A stretch of 64,000 nt of DNA from assembly GCF_002280785.1 (NCBI RefSeq), contig NZ_NCEQ01000001.1, forward strand, positions 62,001 through 126,000, read 5' to 3'. Under the pieces are notes generated by a model that worked only from the letters and a program-made list of their open reading frames with translations, was not told where the DNA came from and did not search any database. This document shows positions 51,230-60,683 of this stretch, in pieces. Numbering within the stretch: the stretch's first letter is position 1; every line of letters starts with the position of its first letter. The stretch comes from Brevundimonas subvibrioides (GTDB lineage: Bacteria; Pseudomonadota; Alphaproteobacteria; Caulobacterales; Caulobacteraceae). A program made the translations under genes and the position numbers.

Positions 51230-53614
51230 ATGCGTAGTCTGACCGCCGCCCTGATGCTGAGCGCCGCCCTCCTGCCGCTGGGCGCCTGCGCGTCGTTGAG
51301 CGCAGCCCCTGTCGCCGTCGCGCCGCAGATCGCCGAAGGGGTCGCACCCGGCGCGCCGGGCGCTGTTCCGACCTGGTCCAGCGCCGTCAAACAGGGGGTC
51401 GGCGCCGCCTACGAGGCCTATGTCGACGGCCAGTATCGCGACGGCGGCCGCACCGGGACCGTCTCCCGCGTCTGGTTCTCAATCGCCGACGGGATCCTGA
51501 CCGAGACCATGTACGGCCTGATCCACGAGGCCCAGATCAAGCAGATGCGCTTCGCCGTGATGACCGGAACCGGTCTGTCCGTCGAAGGAACCGACACCAC
51601 TTCGCGCATCGAATACCTGCACACGGACGCGGAAGGCCGCCCCCTGTCGCCCGCCTACCGCGTGATCACCCGGGACAGGCAGGGCCGGTTCGAGATCGAG
51701 AAGCGCGTCTACACGGACCCTGACCGCCAGAGTCTGGTCGTTCGCACGACGATCCGCGCCCTGTCCGGCCCCGTCACCCCCTATCTGCTGCTAGAGCCGC
51801 ATGTGGCCAATACGGGCGTCGGTGATCGCGGCGCGGCCTCGACCCGGTCCCTCAGCGCTACGGAGGGCGACGTCGCCCTGAGCCTCGTGCCCAGCGCGCC
51901 GTTCGAGGCGGCCAGCGTCGGGTTCGTGGGTGCGTCCGACGGCCTGACCGACCTCGCCGACGGGCGTCTCGACCACGCCTATGCCGCCACCGGGTCCGAG
52001 CCCGGCAACATCATGCTGACCGGCGCCCTGCCGACGGTGGGCCGGGGTCAGACCCTGAGCCGCGATTACGTCATCGGCTTCGGCGAGAACGCGGCCGGCG
52101 CCGAGGCCCAGGCGGCCGGGACCCTGACCGACCTCGACGGTGCGCTGGAGGCTTTCAACGGACAGGGCGAAGCCGTCGGCTGGGAGGACTGGATCGGCTC
52201 CCTGACCGAACTGCCGCGCCTGGCGGAACAGTCCTCCGACGGCGGCAAACTGGCCTACGCCTCGGCTCTCATGTTGAAGGTGCAGGAGGACCGCACCCAT
52301 GCGGGCGCCCTGATCGCCTCCCTCTCCAACCCGTGGGGCGACACGGTCGACGCGACCAACAGCTCGACCGGCTACAAGGCCGTCTGGCCTCGCGACTTCT
52401 ATCAGGTGGCAATGGCCCTGATGGCGCTGGGCGATACGGAGACCCCCGTCGCCGCCTTCCGCTACCTGCCCCAGGTTCAGGTGACCGCCGGGACGCCGGG
52501 CAATACCGGCGCGACCGGCTGGTTCCTGCAGAAGACCCATGTCGACGGCCAGATCGAATGGGTCGGGGTCCAGCTGGACCAGACCGCCATGCCGATCATG
52601 CTGGGCTGGCGGCTGTGGAAGGCGGGCCAGGTGTCCGACGCAGAGATGGCGCAGATGTATGCCCGGATGATCAAGCCGGCCGCCGACTTCCTGGTGGACG
52701 GCGGCACGATCGCCCTCGACTGGAACGACCGCACCATCACCCCGCCCTGGTCGCAGCAGGAGCGCTGGGAAGAGCAGGAAGGCTATTCCCCCTCGACCAC
52801 AGCCGCCGTCATCACCGGCCTGACCGTCGCCGCCGAGATCGCGCGGGCGTCCGGCGACGCCGCCTCCGCCGACCGGTACCAGGCCGCCGCCGACGACTAT
52901 GCCTCGAAGGTCGAGGCGCGGATGTTCACCACCGAAGGGACGCTCGGCGACGGCGACTATTTCGTCCGCCTGAGCCGCAACGAGGACCCGAACGACCACG
53001 CCCCGCTGGGTGAGAACAACGGCCAGGGCGCCCTGCCGGAGGATCAGATCATCGACGGCGGCTTCCTGGAACTGGTGCGGTATGGCGTGCGCCGGGCTGA
53101 CGCGCCGTCGGTCCTGGCCACCCTGCCCGAATACGACGACCAGACGCGCGAGGATCGCCTGCGCGTCCGCTACGATGTCGCCGGCGCGCCGGCGTGGAGA
53201 CGCTACGGCAATGACGGCTACGGCGAGAACATGGAGACCGGCGGCAACTACGGCCTGGGCGGCATGACGCCGGGCCAGCGCGGTCGCCTGTGGCCGATTT
53301 TCACCGGCGAGCGGGGTCACTACGAGCTGGCGCGGGCGCTTCAGGGCGGCGCGTCCGAGGCCGAGATCCGCGCCATCCGCGAGACCTATGTCGCCGGCAT
53401 GGAGGCCATGGGCAACGACGGCTACCTGTTGTCCGAACAGATCTGGGACGGGGTCGGCGATCCGACGGCCCACCGTTATCAGCCCGGCCAGGGCACCAAC
53501 TCCGCCACCCCCCTGGCCTGGAGCCATGCGGAGTACCTGAAGCTGTTACGGTCGCTGGCGGATCGGGCGGTCTGGGATCGCTACGCTCCCGTCGCTGAAC
53601 GCTACAGCCGATAA
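51230..53614 (+). CDS. Glucan 1,4-alpha-glucosidase (glucoamylase), GH15
   Basis: 794 residues from ATG 51230; a GTG at 51215 overlapping the esterase stop (GTGA) is an equally plausible start. The N-terminus carries a lipobox (LLPLGAC, Cys20), so the enzyme is probably a lipoprotein. An N-terminal beta-sandwich domain (about 40-290) precedes the (alpha/alpha)6 barrel with YKAVWPRDFYQVAMALMALGD. Acid Glu is in WEEQEGYSPS (about 513-522) and base Glu736 in YLLSEQIWDG. It would release glucose from non-reducing ends of maltodextrins. It ends the GH97-transporter-esterase-GH15 operon at a bidirectional terminator. Confidence 0.92.
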   Translation: MRSLTAALMLSAALLPLGACASLSAAPVAVAPQIAEGVAPGAPGAVPTWSSAVKQGVGAAYEAYVDGQYRDGGRTGTVSRVWFSIADGILTETMYGLIHEAQIKQMRFAVMTGTGLSVEGTDTTSRIEYLHTDAEGRPLSPAYRVITRDRQGRFEIEKRVYTDPDRQSLVVRTTIRALSGPVTPYLLLEPHVANTGVGDRGAASTRSLSATEGDVALSLVPSAPFEAASVGFVGASDGLTDLADGRLDHAYAATGSEPGNIMLTGALPTVGRGQTLSRDYVIGFGENAAGAEAQAAGTLTDLDGALEAFNGQGEAVGWEDWIGSLTELPRLAEQSSDGGKLAYASALMLKVQEDRTHAGALIASLSNPWGDTVDATNSSTGYKAVWPRDFYQVAMALMALGDTETPVAAFRYLPQVQVTAGTPGNTGATGWFLQKTHVDGQIEWVGVQLDQTAMPIMLGWRLWKAGQVSDAEMAQMYARMIKPAADFLVDGGTIALDWNDRTITPPWSQQERWEEQEGYSPSTTAAVITGLTVAAEIARASGDAASADRYQAAADDYASKVEARMFTTEGTLGDGDYFVRLSRNEDPNDHAPLGENNGQGALPEDQIIDGGFLELVRYGVRRADAPSVLATLPEYDDQTREDRLRVRYDVAGAPAWRRYGNDGYGENMETGGNYGLGGMTPGQRGRLWPIFTGERGHYELARALQGGASEAEIRAIRETYVAGMEAMGNDGYLLSEQIWDGVGDPTAHRYQPGQGTNSATPLAWSHAEYLKLLRSLADRAVWDRYAPVAERYSR

Positions 53615-53619
53615 CGAAA

Positions 53620-53649
53620 ACGCCGCCCCGGATCGCTCCGGGGCGGCGT
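53620..53649. terminator. Bidirectional terminator
   Basis: A 13-bp perfect stem (53620-53632 / 53637-53649) with a tcgc loop lies between the convergent GH15 and TorF-porin genes. On the minus strand it is followed by TTTTCGTT, a good intrinsic terminator for the porin; on the + strand only by cttc. Confidence 0.8.
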
Positions 53650-53672
53650 CTTCAGGCTGGTCCAGAGGGAGA

Positions 53673-54359
53673 CTAGAACAGGACTTTCAGCGTGGCGACC
53701 GCGCGGCCGTCGTACAGCGGCGCGTTGTCGACGTCGGTGTCGTGATAGCGGACGTCGAAGACCAGGCTATCGGTGAAGGCGTAGGCGGCGCCCACGTTCC
53801 AGGTGACGTAGTCGCCGGTGACGTCCAGCCACTGCTTGCCGACGGCGCCGGAGACCGTGACCTTGTCGATCGGCGTGAACGCCACATTGCCTTCGGCGTA
53901 GGTGGCGGTCTCGTCCACGCCGAAGAAGTCCGGCGAGTAATAGACGGCGACGCCGGCGGTCACCGGGCCGATCGCGCGGGACGCGGCGGCCTTCACCTCG
54001 ACGTAGTCGTAGTCGGAGGCCTGGTCGTCATGAGCGTAGAAATAACCGACCGCGCCGAGGTCGAAGGCGAAGCCCTGCGCTTCGAAGCGGAAGCCGCCGT
54101 AGGCGTCGATCTCGGTCGAAGTGTCGTCGCCGAAATCGACGGTCGAGGCCCAGACGCCGCTGTAAAGGCCGCCGATGGTCATATCGACACCGCCCGAGAG
54201 GGCGAAGTTCTCGTTTGACTGGCTGGCGCCGCGGAAGACGTAGTCGTTGGTCGCCGCGGCGTTGAAGGCGAACTCCGCGTCCTGGGCCGAAGCGGCGCCG
54301 GCCGTGGCCAGGGTGGCGATCGCGGCGGCCAGGGCCGCGCAGGAAGCTTGCAGTCTCAT
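53673..54359 (-). CDS. TorF family putative porin
   Basis: 228 residues: a signal peptide (MRLQASCAALAAAIATLATAGAASAQ), then an outer-membrane beta-barrel pattern starting DAEFAFNAAATNDYVFRGASQSNENFALSGGVD, with NDYVFRGxSQS as the family signature, and a terminal Phe (ATLKVLF). Proteins of this kind are thought to form small outer-membrane channels; in alphaproteobacteria they commonly accompany ammonium transporter genes. Here amtB lies 81 bp upstream on the same strand, so the two are probably cotranscribed and nitrogen-regulated. An intrinsic terminator follows. Confidence 0.85.
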   Translation of the reverse strand: MRLQASCAALAAAIATLATAGAASAQDAEFAFNAAATNDYVFRGASQSNENFALSGGVDMTIGGLYSGVWASTVDFGDDTSTEIDAYGGFRFEAQGFAFDLGAVGYFYAHDDQASDYDYVEVKAAASRAIGPVTAGVAVYYSPDFFGVDETATYAEGNVAFTPIDKVTVSGAVGKQWLDVTGDYVTWNVGAAYAFTDSLVFDVRYHDTDVDNAPLYDGRAVATLKVLF

Positions 54360-54440
54360 CTCGGTATCCCCGTGTTTTCTGTTTGAATCTGTCAGATTGG
54401 CCGCCGGGCGCGAGGAAAGTCGCGCCCGGCAGAACCGTCG

Positions 54441-55907
54441 TCAGTGTTCCAGGGCTTCGCCGTGGAGGGTGGTGTCGAGGCCTTCGGCTTCCTGTGCATC
54501 CGTCACGCGAAGCCCGGTCGTGAACTTGCAGATGATCAGGATGACGAAGGTGCCGACCGCCGAATAGGCGATGGTCCAGGCCAGGCCAAGGGCCTGGGTC
54601 GGGATGTTGGCGCCTTCGCCCAGGCTGTTGATCGCGGTCGTGGCGAACACGCCGGTCAGCAGGGCGCCGATCAGACCGCCTGCGCCGTGGATGCCGAAGG
54701 CGTCCAGAGAGTCGTCATAGCGGAGCAGTTTCTTGATCCACACCGAGGAGATGTAGCAGACCGGTCCGGCGATCAGGCCGATGATGACCGCGCCCTTCGG
54801 ATCGACGAACCCGGCGGCGGGGGTGATGGCGACCAGACCGGCGACGACGCCGGACAGCATGCCGATCAGCGACACCTTCTTCTTCTCGATCACCTCGACG
54901 ATCTTCCAGGTCAGGGCGGCGGCGGCGGCGGCCAGGATGGTGTTCAGCAGGGCGACGCCCATCAGCTCGTTGGCCGCGCCCGCGGAACCGGCGTTGAAGC
55001 CGATCCAGCCGACCAGCAGCAGCGAGGCGCCGATCATGGTCAGGACAGGGTTGTGAGCCGTGATAACGTCGGTGCCGTAGCCCTTACGACGACCCAGGAA
55101 GAGGGCGCAGACCAGGCCCGCGACACCCGAGTTGACGTGAACGACCGCGCCGCCGGCGAAGTCCAGCACGCCGGCCGAACCGAGGAAGCCGCCGCCCCAG
55201 ACCCAGTGGCAGATCGGTGCGTAGATCAGCAGCGACCACAGGGCGGTGAACAGCAGCAGGGCCGAATATTTGAACCGCTCGGCGAAGGCGCCGGTGATCA
55301 GGGCCGGCGTGATGATGGCGAAGGTCATCTGGAAGGAGATGAACAGGAATTCGGGAATCCCGGGCAGCAGGGCGTTGGCCGTCTGCAGGGAAATGCCGTT
55401 CAGGAACAGGGCGTCGAAGCCCCCGATATAGGGCTGGAGCGCCGGGTCGGCGTTGGCGCTGAAGGCGATCGAATAGCCGGCGACGAACCAGACCAGGGTC
55501 ACGACAGCGAACACGCCGACCGACTGGGTGATGGTGGCCACGACGTTCTTGCGACGGACCATGCCGCCGTAGAACAGGGCCAGACCGGGAAGGGTCATCA
55601 GCAGGACCAATGCGGTCGAGGTGCCCAGCCAGCTGGTGCCGGCGGCGTCGAGCTCGAGTGCGGCCTGGTGGGCCAGAAGCGTGGGAGCGGCTGCTTCTTC
55701 CTCGGGAACGACGGCCTCGGCCACCTCGGTGGCGGCGGCTTCGACCGCAGCGGCGGCCTCCGCGACCGGCGTCGCCGGAGCTGCCGCCTCGGTGGTCGGG
55801 GCCGGCGCAGCGGCGTCCTGGGCGAAGGCGCCCCCCGCGTAGAAGAGTCCGATGGTTAGAAGACAGAGGGCAAGGATGCCCGGTAGCCGATTGAAGAACT
55901 GCGACAT
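54441..55907 (-). CDS. amtB: Ammonium transporter AmtB
   Basis: 488 residues; trimeric inner-membrane channel for ammonium. After a signal-like helix (about 1-29) comes an unusual Ala/Glu/Pro-rich linker (about 30-78) before the 11-helix core that starts AGTSWLGTSTALVLLMTLPGLALFYGGMVRRKNV. Pore residues are intact: the first His in PICHWVWGGG and the second in DAFGIHGAGGLIG. The C-terminal cytosolic tail (KFTTGLRVTDAQEAEGLDTTLHGEALEH) contains the family EExGLDxxxHGE-like motif that contacts GlnK. No glnK gene lies beside it, although it usually does. AGGGGA precedes ATG 55907. Confidence 0.95.
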   Translation of the reverse strand: MSQFFNRLPGILALCLLTIGLFYAGGAFAQDAAAPAPTTEAAAPATPVAEAAAAVEAAATEVAEAVVPEEEAAAPTLLAHQAALELDAAGTSWLGTSTALVLLMTLPGLALFYGGMVRRKNVVATITQSVGVFAVVTLVWFVAGYSIAFSANADPALQPYIGGFDALFLNGISLQTANALLPGIPEFLFISFQMTFAIITPALITGAFAERFKYSALLLFTALWSLLIYAPICHWVWGGGFLGSAGVLDFAGGAVVHVNSGVAGLVCALFLGRRKGYGTDVITAHNPVLTMIGASLLLVGWIGFNAGSAGAANELMGVALLNTILAAAAAALTWKIVEVIEKKKVSLIGMLSGVVAGLVAITPAAGFVDPKGAVIIGLIAGPVCYISSVWIKKLLRYDDSLDAFGIHGAGGLIGALLTGVFATTAINSLGEGANIPTQALGLAWTIAYSAVGTFVILIICKFTTGLRVTDAQEAEGLDTTLHGEALEH

Positions 55908-56051
55908 GAATGCATCCCCTGTGTGATCTCGCAGTTGCGAACTGTTTACCGCAAATGCGAGAGACGCAAGGGGTTGAACCGTATCCGGCGCAATTTTCGT
56001 GTGCGTGTCGTGGGCTACACACCCATACCTGGCAAGTTATTACCTTTGCTT

Positions 56052-56088
56052 TAGCTGCGACGCACAATCGTTTCGCGCGCCGCAGCTA
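56052..56088. terminator. Inverted repeat after leuB
   Basis: Arms tagctgcgacgc (56052-56063) and gcgccgcagcta (56077-56088), 11 of 12 paired with a 13-base loop, lie 12 bp past the leuB stop codon in the gap to amtB. No T-run follows, so termination of the long ilv-leu transcript here is plausible but unproven; it could also belong to the amtB control region. Confidence 0.4.
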
Positions 56089-56099
56089 TGATGAAAAGG

Positions 56100-57200
56100 T
56101 TAACCCCAGTGCATCTGCACCCGGTGCGCGGCGGCCCAGTGGATGGCCCGGATTGCATCGATGATCGCCTCCGCCGCCGCCCGTGTGCCCAGTTCGCCAC
56201 CCAGGTCCGCCGTCGTGGCCCCGGCCGCCAGCACGGCCGCGACCGCCGCCTCGATCGACGAGGCCTCGTCGTCCAGGTTCAGGCTGTGGCGCAGCATCAT
56301 CGCCGCCGACAGGATGGTTCCGACCGGGTTGGCCAGGTCTTGCCCGGCGATGTCCGGCGCCGAGCCGTGGATCGGCTCGAACAGGCCCGGTCCCGATTCG
56401 CCCAGCGACGCCGACGGCAACAGGCCGATCGAACCGCCCAGCACCGAAATCTCGTCAGACAGGATGTCGCCGAACATGTTCTCGGTCAGGATGACGTCGT
56501 ACTCTCGCGGCTTGCGGATCAAATGCATGGCCATGGAGTCGACCAGGGCATGCTCCAGCTGGACCTGCGGGAACTCCTCGGCATGGATGCGGGTCACGAC
56601 CTCTCGCCACAGCCTTGAGGTTTCCATGACGTTGGCCTTGTCGACGGACGTCACCTTGCCGCGCCGTTGCAGGGCGGTCTTGAATGCGGCACGGGTGATG
56701 CGCTCGATCTCGGGCACGGTGTAGATGCACAGATCCGAGGCCATCGTATCCGTGCGGGTCTTCTCGCCGAAATAGACCCCGCCGGTCAGCTCGCGGAAGA
56801 CGATCAGGTCGACGCCCTCGACGATCTCCGTCTTGAGCGGCGAGCGGTGCGCCAGAACCGGCGACACCTGCAGCGGACGCAGGTTGGCGAACAGCCCCAT
56901 CGCCTTTCGGATGCCGAGCAGTCCTTCTTCCGGGCGCCGCGCCCCGCCGTCCCACTTCGGCCCGCCCACCGCGCCCAGCAGAACGCCGTCGGCGGCCAGA
57001 CAGGCTGCGGTCGTCTCGGGCGGCAGGGGATCGCCGGTCGCGTCGATGGCGGCGCCGCCGATCAGATGCTCCTGGAACTCGAAACTGTGGCCGTAGAAGT
57101 CGGCGATGACGCGCAGCACATCCTTCGCCGCCGAGATCACCTCCGGCCCCACGCCGTCACCGGGCAACAGGACGATGTTGTAGGTCTGGGTATTCGGCAT
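56100..57200 (-). CDS. leuB: 3-isopropylmalate dehydrogenase
   Basis: 366 residues from ATG 57200 (a GTG directly before it at 57203 also fits). Oxidatively decarboxylates 3-isopropylmalate with NAD, third step of leucine synthesis. Features: YNIVLLPGDGVGPEVISAAKDVL at the start, the substrate loop RPEEGLLGIRKAMGLFANLRP, FRELTGGVYFGEK with catalytic Tyr, VDKANVMETSRLWREVV with catalytic Lys, and the NAD-binding FEPIHGSAPDIAGQDLANPVGTILSAAMML. It overlaps the end of leuD by a single base and closes the ilv-leu operon. Confidence 0.96.
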   Translation of the reverse strand: MPNTQTYNIVLLPGDGVGPEVISAAKDVLRVIADFYGHSFEFQEHLIGGAAIDATGDPLPPETTAACLAADGVLLGAVGGPKWDGGARRPEEGLLGIRKAMGLFANLRPLQVSPVLAHRSPLKTEIVEGVDLIVFRELTGGVYFGEKTRTDTMASDLCIYTVPEIERITRAAFKTALQRRGKVTSVDKANVMETSRLWREVVTRIHAEEFPQVQLEHALVDSMAMHLIRKPREYDVILTENMFGDILSDEISVLGGSIGLLPSASLGESGPGLFEPIHGSAPDIAGQDLANPVGTILSAAMMLRHSLNLDDEASSIEAAVAAVLAAGATTADLGGELGTRAAAEAIIDAIRAIHWAAAHRVQMHWG

Positions 57201-57805
57201 CACGCGGGCTCCGGGGCCAAGGCTTGTTCAGACTGGGTACGTTCGTAGGCTTCGATGTCAGGCATGTGTTTCTGGAGCCAGCCGAGGGTGTCGACGCCGT
57301 CCAGCAGGCACTGGCGGGCAAACGGCTCGACCGCAAAGGCGACCGGCGCATGGTTGCCCCGGCGGACCTCTCCGGCCTCCAGGTCGACGGTCACGACCTG
57401 TTCCGGGTTGGCGACCAGATCCTCCCAGGTCGCCTGATCGACGACGACGGGCAGGAAGCCGTTCTTAAGGGCGTTGGAGGTGAAGATGTCGGCGATCGAG
57501 GTCGAGATCACGGCCCGGAAGCCGTAGTCATACAGAGCCCAGGGCGCATGCTCGCGCGACGAGCCGCAGCCGAAATTGTCGCCGGCCACCAGGATGCGAT
57601 GCTCGGCCGGATCGATCCGGTTCAGCACCGCCTCCGGCCGCGCCGAGCCATCGGCCTCGTAGCGCCAGTCGTAGAAGGCCTTCTGACCCAGACCCGTGGT
57701 CTCGGTTGTGGTCAGGAACCGCGCCGGGATGATCTGGTCAGTGTCGATGTTGGCTTGCGTGAGGACCAGCGTCCGCGAGGTCAGGACTTTCAGGGGTTCA
57801 GGCAT
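57200..57805 (-). CDS. leuD: 3-isopropylmalate dehydratase small subunit
   Basis: 201 residues. With LeuC it isomerises 2- to 3-isopropylmalate. Typical segments: [30 protein letters not shown] near the start and the swivelling-domain loop [20 protein letters not shown] (about 72-91). Length matches E. coli LeuD. Its start lies 8 bases inside the end of leuC and its end overlaps leuB by one base, so the subunits are translated together. Confidence 0.96.
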   Translation of the reverse strand: MPEPLKVLTSRTLVLTQANIDTDQIIPARFLTTTETTGLGQKAFYDWRYEADGSARPEAVLNRIDPAEHRILVAGDNFGCGSSREHAPWALYDYGFRAVISTSIADIFTSNALKNGFLPVVVDQATWEDLVANPEQVVTVDLEAGEVRRGNHAPVAFAVEPFARQCLLDGVDTLGWLQKHMPDIEAYERTQSEQALAPEPA

Positions 57806-59213
57806 GCGCGGTCTCGCTCAGATACACTCGCGGATCGGTCAGCACCCCGGCGATGGCCGAGGCTGCCGCCGTCGCGGGACTGGCCAGGATGGTGCGGGCG
57901 CCCTTGCCCTGACGCCCTTCGAAATTGCGGTTGGAAGTCGAGACGGCCAGCTGGCCCGGCGCGACGAAGTCCCCGTTCATGGCGATGCACATCGAACAGC
58001 CCGGGATGCGCCATTCGGCGCCCGCCTCGGTGAAGACATGGTGCAGGCCCTCGGCCTCCGCGTCGCGCCGCACGGCCTCCGAGCCCGGCACGACCAGCAT
58101 GCGCACGCCCGGCTTCACCTTGCGCCCCCGCAGCACTTCGGCCGCCGCACGCAGGTCGGGCAGTCGCCCGTTGGTGCAGGAGCCGATGAAGACCACGTCG
58201 ACGGCCTGGGTCGTCGTCGTCTCGCCGGCCTCAAAACCCATATAGGCCAGGGCCTTGCGGTCGCTGTCGGATTTGGGCTCGGGCACACGCGATCCGATCG
58301 GCGAACCTGCGTCCGGCGTCGTGCCCCATGTCGCCATCGGGCGGATGGCGGCGCCGTCGATCACGATCTCCGCATCGAAGACCGCGCCCGGATCGGTGAC
58401 CAGCGTCAGCCACTCCGCCGCCCTCGCCTCATAGGCCTCGCCTTGCGGCACATGTTTGCGTCCCCGCAGCCAGTCGATGGCCACGGCATCCGGCGCGATC
58501 ATTCCCGCCCGCGCACCGGCCTCGATCGACATGTTGCAAAGGGTCATCCGCCCTTCCATGTCGAGCGACCGCACCGCCTCGCCGGCGTATTCGATGACGA
58601 AGCCGGTGCCGCCGCCGAAGCCCAGTTCGGCGATGACGGCCAGGGCCATATCCTTGCCCGACACGCCCGGCGTCAGGGCGCCGGTGACCGTCACACGCAT
58701 GGCCTTCGACTTGCGCTGCAACAGGCACTGGGTCGCCAGCACATGGCCGACTTCCGAGGTGCCGATGCCGAAGGCCAGCGCCCCGAAGGCGCCGTGCGTC
58801 GCCGTATGGCTGTCGCCGCAGACGACGGTCATCCCCGGCTGGGTCAGGCCCAGCTCCGGCCCCATGACATGGACCACGCCGCGATCCGGCGAACCCCAGC
58901 CGGCCAGGTCGATGCCGTGCCGGCCACAGTTCTCTTCCAGCCGCGTGACCTGCGACTTCGCCTCCGCCGTCACATAGGGCAGCTGGCCGTCGATGGCCGG
59001 CAGGGTCGGGGTTGAATGGTCCAGCGTCGCGAAGGTCTTGTCAGGGCGACGGACCTTCAGGCCCCTCGCCTCGATCTCGGTGAAGGCCTGGGGGCTGGTG
59101 ACCTCGTGGACCAGATGCAGGTCGATATAGAGGACGCCGGGCGTCTCGGGCGTTTCGCGCGTGACAACGTGGGCGTCCCAGACCTTGTCGAACAAAGTCC
59201 TAGGCCGCGACAT
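57798..59213 (-). CDS. leuC: 3-isopropylmalate dehydratase large subunit
   Basis: 471 residues, aconitase family. The [4Fe-4S] cluster ligands are present: Cys in [14 protein letters not shown] and the Cys pair in [13 protein letters not shown]. The substrate-binding [33 protein letters not shown] is typical. Start ATG 59213 ([15 protein letters not shown]) is chosen because GAGGG lies 6 bases before it; the ATG at 59219 has no spacing to that site. It overlaps the leuA end by 14 bp. Cluster assembly would draw on Fe-S carriers such as ErpA. Confidence 0.96.
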   Translation of the reverse strand: MSRPRTLFDKVWDAHVVTRETPETPGVLYIDLHLVHEVTSPQAFTEIEARGLKVRRPDKTFATLDHSTPTLPAIDGQLPYVTAEAKSQVTRLEENCGRHGIDLAGWGSPDRGVVHVMGPELGLTQPGMTVVCGDSHTATHGAFGALAFGIGTSEVGHVLATQCLLQRKSKAMRVTVTGALTPGVSGKDMALAVIAELGFGGGTGFVIEYAGEAVRSLDMEGRMTLCNMSIEAGARAGMIAPDAVAIDWLRGRKHVPQGEAYEARAAEWLTLVTDPGAVFDAEIVIDGAAIRPMATWGTTPDAGSPIGSRVPEPKSDSDRKALAYMGFEAGETTTTQAVDVVFIGSCTNGRLPDLRAAAEVLRGRKVKPGVRMLVVPGSEAVRRDAEAEGLHHVFTEAGAEWRIPGCSMCIAMNGDFVAPGQLAVSTSNRNFEGRQGKGARTILASPATAAASAIAGVLTDPRVYLSETAHA

Positions 59214-60420
59214 GCGCATCCCTCTGCGTCGCCGTGCAGATGGCGATCAGTTCGGCGTCGTCGATCTCGCCGATCTCGTCCGCCCGCGTCTTGAAGGCGG
59301 CGAAGGCGTCGTTCAGGTGGTCGCCGATCAGAGGATAGCCCAGCACCTCGGCCCGCTTCTGCACCGCCGTCCGGCCCGAGTGCTTGCCCAGGACGAAGAA
59401 GCTGCCCGAGAAACCGACATCCTCGGGACGCATGATCTCATAGGTGCGGGCGTCGGCGTACATGCCGTGCTGGTGGATGCCGGCCTCGTGGGCGAAGGCG
59501 TTGATGCCGACGATGGCCTTGTTGCGCACGATCGGCGAGTGGGTCACCTCGCTCAGCATGCGGCTGGTTTCCAACAGTTTGGTCGTGTCGATGCCCGTCG
59601 TGACCCCGTAGCGTTCGGCCCGCACGCGCAGGGCCATGACGACCTCTTCCAGCGCGGCGTTGCCGGCGCGCTCGCCTATGCCGTTGACGGTCGATTCGAC
59701 CTGACGCACGCCCGCCTCGATCGCCGACAGGCTATTGGCGACGGCGAGGCCCAGATCGTTGTGGCAGTGGGTCGAGAAGATCACATTCGGGAAGTTCGGA
59801 CGGATCTGCGCGATCAGGAACCGGTACAGGCTCGCGATCTCATCCGGCGTGGCATAGCCGACCGTGTCGGGCACGTTCAGGGTCGAGGCCCCGGCGCCCG
59901 CCGCCGCCTCCAGCACCTCGGCCAGGAACTGCGGCTCGGTGCGGATCGCATCCTCGGCCGAGAACTCGACGTCGTGGAAGTGGGTGCGGGCGTATGCGAC
60001 CGAGCGCACGGCCTGGGCCAGCACCTGATCCGGCGTCATCCGCAACTTGGCGGCGCGGTGGATCGGGCTGGTGCCGATGAAGACGTGGCAGCGCCGACGC
60101 TTCGTCCCACGCAGGGCGCGATACGACGCATCGATATCGCCCTCAATGGCGCGCGACAGGGAGCAGAAGACCGGGCCGCTGTCGTCCTCGGCCATCTCGC
60201 CGACAACGGCGCGGATGCAGTCCTCGTCGCCCGGAGACGCGGCGGCGAAACCGGCCTCCATGACGTCGACGCCCAGGGCCTTCAGCGCGCGGCCCATGCG
60301 AACCTTGTCGTCGGGCGACATGGAGAAGCCGGGCGCCTGTTCGCCGTCGCGCATGGTGGTGTCGAAGACGATGACCCGGTTCGGGTCGGTGGCTACTCGA
60401 TCGATAATGGAGCCGGTCAT
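59200..60420 (-). CDS. leuA: 2-isopropylmalate synthase, short form without regulatory domain
   Basis: 406 residues; condenses acetyl-CoA with 2-ketoisovalerate, committing carbon to leucine. The catalytic barrel is complete: [19 protein letters not shown] at 16-34, [45 protein letters not shown] with metal-binding His-x-His, and [16 protein letters not shown]. The linker domain reaches [21 protein letters not shown] and stops soon after. Usual LeuA proteins have about 510-560 residues, the last about 120-130 forming the leucine-binding regulatory domain, which is absent here with no remnant before leuC. Its ATG overlaps the ACT-protein stop as ATGA. Confidence 0.9.
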   Translation of the reverse strand: MTGSIIDRVATDPNRVIVFDTTMRDGEQAPGFSMSPDDKVRMGRALKALGVDVMEAGFAAASPGDEDCIRAVVGEMAEDDSGPVFCSLSRAIEGDIDASYRALRGTKRRRCHVFIGTSPIHRAAKLRMTPDQVLAQAVRSVAYARTHFHDVEFSAEDAIRTEPQFLAEVLEAAAGAGASTLNVPDTVGYATPDEIASLYRFLIAQIRPNFPNVIFSTHCHNDLGLAVANSLSAIEAGVRQVESTVNGIGERAGNAALEEVVMALRVRAERYGVTTGIDTTKLLETSRMLSEVTHSPIVRNKAIVGINAFAHEAGIHQHGMYADARTYEIMRPEDVGFSGSFFVLGKHSGRTAVQKRAEVLGYPLIGDHLNDAFAAFKTRADEIGEIDDAELIAICTATQRDAHVAA

Positions 60421-60683
60421 GCCGCCACGCTGCTCTGACAGCCATAGGTCGAGGCGGCGAAGCCGACGCGGGTGGCGCCGATCAGCTTGTCGATCTGGCG
60501 GCCCAGGTTCTCGGTGCAACGTCCCTCGTCGCGGCCGCGAACCTGCAGCTGGACACGGCGCATCGCGCCCTCGTCCGACAGGCTCATGCCGTCGATGTGA
60601 AATCCGCGACGCTCCACGAGACCGATGAGGCGCTGGAGCGAGCCGTCGGCCCGGTCGATCTGGATCTGGATGGTGTCGGTCAT
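60417..60683 (-). CDS. ilvM: Acetolactate synthase small subunit, IlvM-type ACT protein
   Basis: 88 residues consisting of one ACT domain: DTIQIQIDRADGSLQRLIGLVERRGFHIDGMSLSD, then MRRVQLQVRGRDEGRCTENLGRQIDKLIGATRV. The single-domain size equals E. coli IlvM rather than the longer IlvH/IlvN. It would bind and activate the large subunit encoded directly upstream. ATG 60683 (a GTG at 60686 also possible) overlaps the last base of the large-subunit stop codon, and its own stop overlaps leuA by 4 bases. Confidence 0.82.
   Translation of the reverse strand: MTDTIQIQIDRADGSLQRLIGLVERRGFHIDGMSLSDEGAMRRVQLQVRGRDEGRCTENLGRQIDKLIGATRVGFAASTYGCQSSVAA

Noticed and set aside
55908..56099. Possible sigma-54 promoter (tggcaagttatta...tttgct) upstream of amtB
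   Set aside because: The distance between GG and GC elements is 5 bp too long and the orientation is away from amtB.
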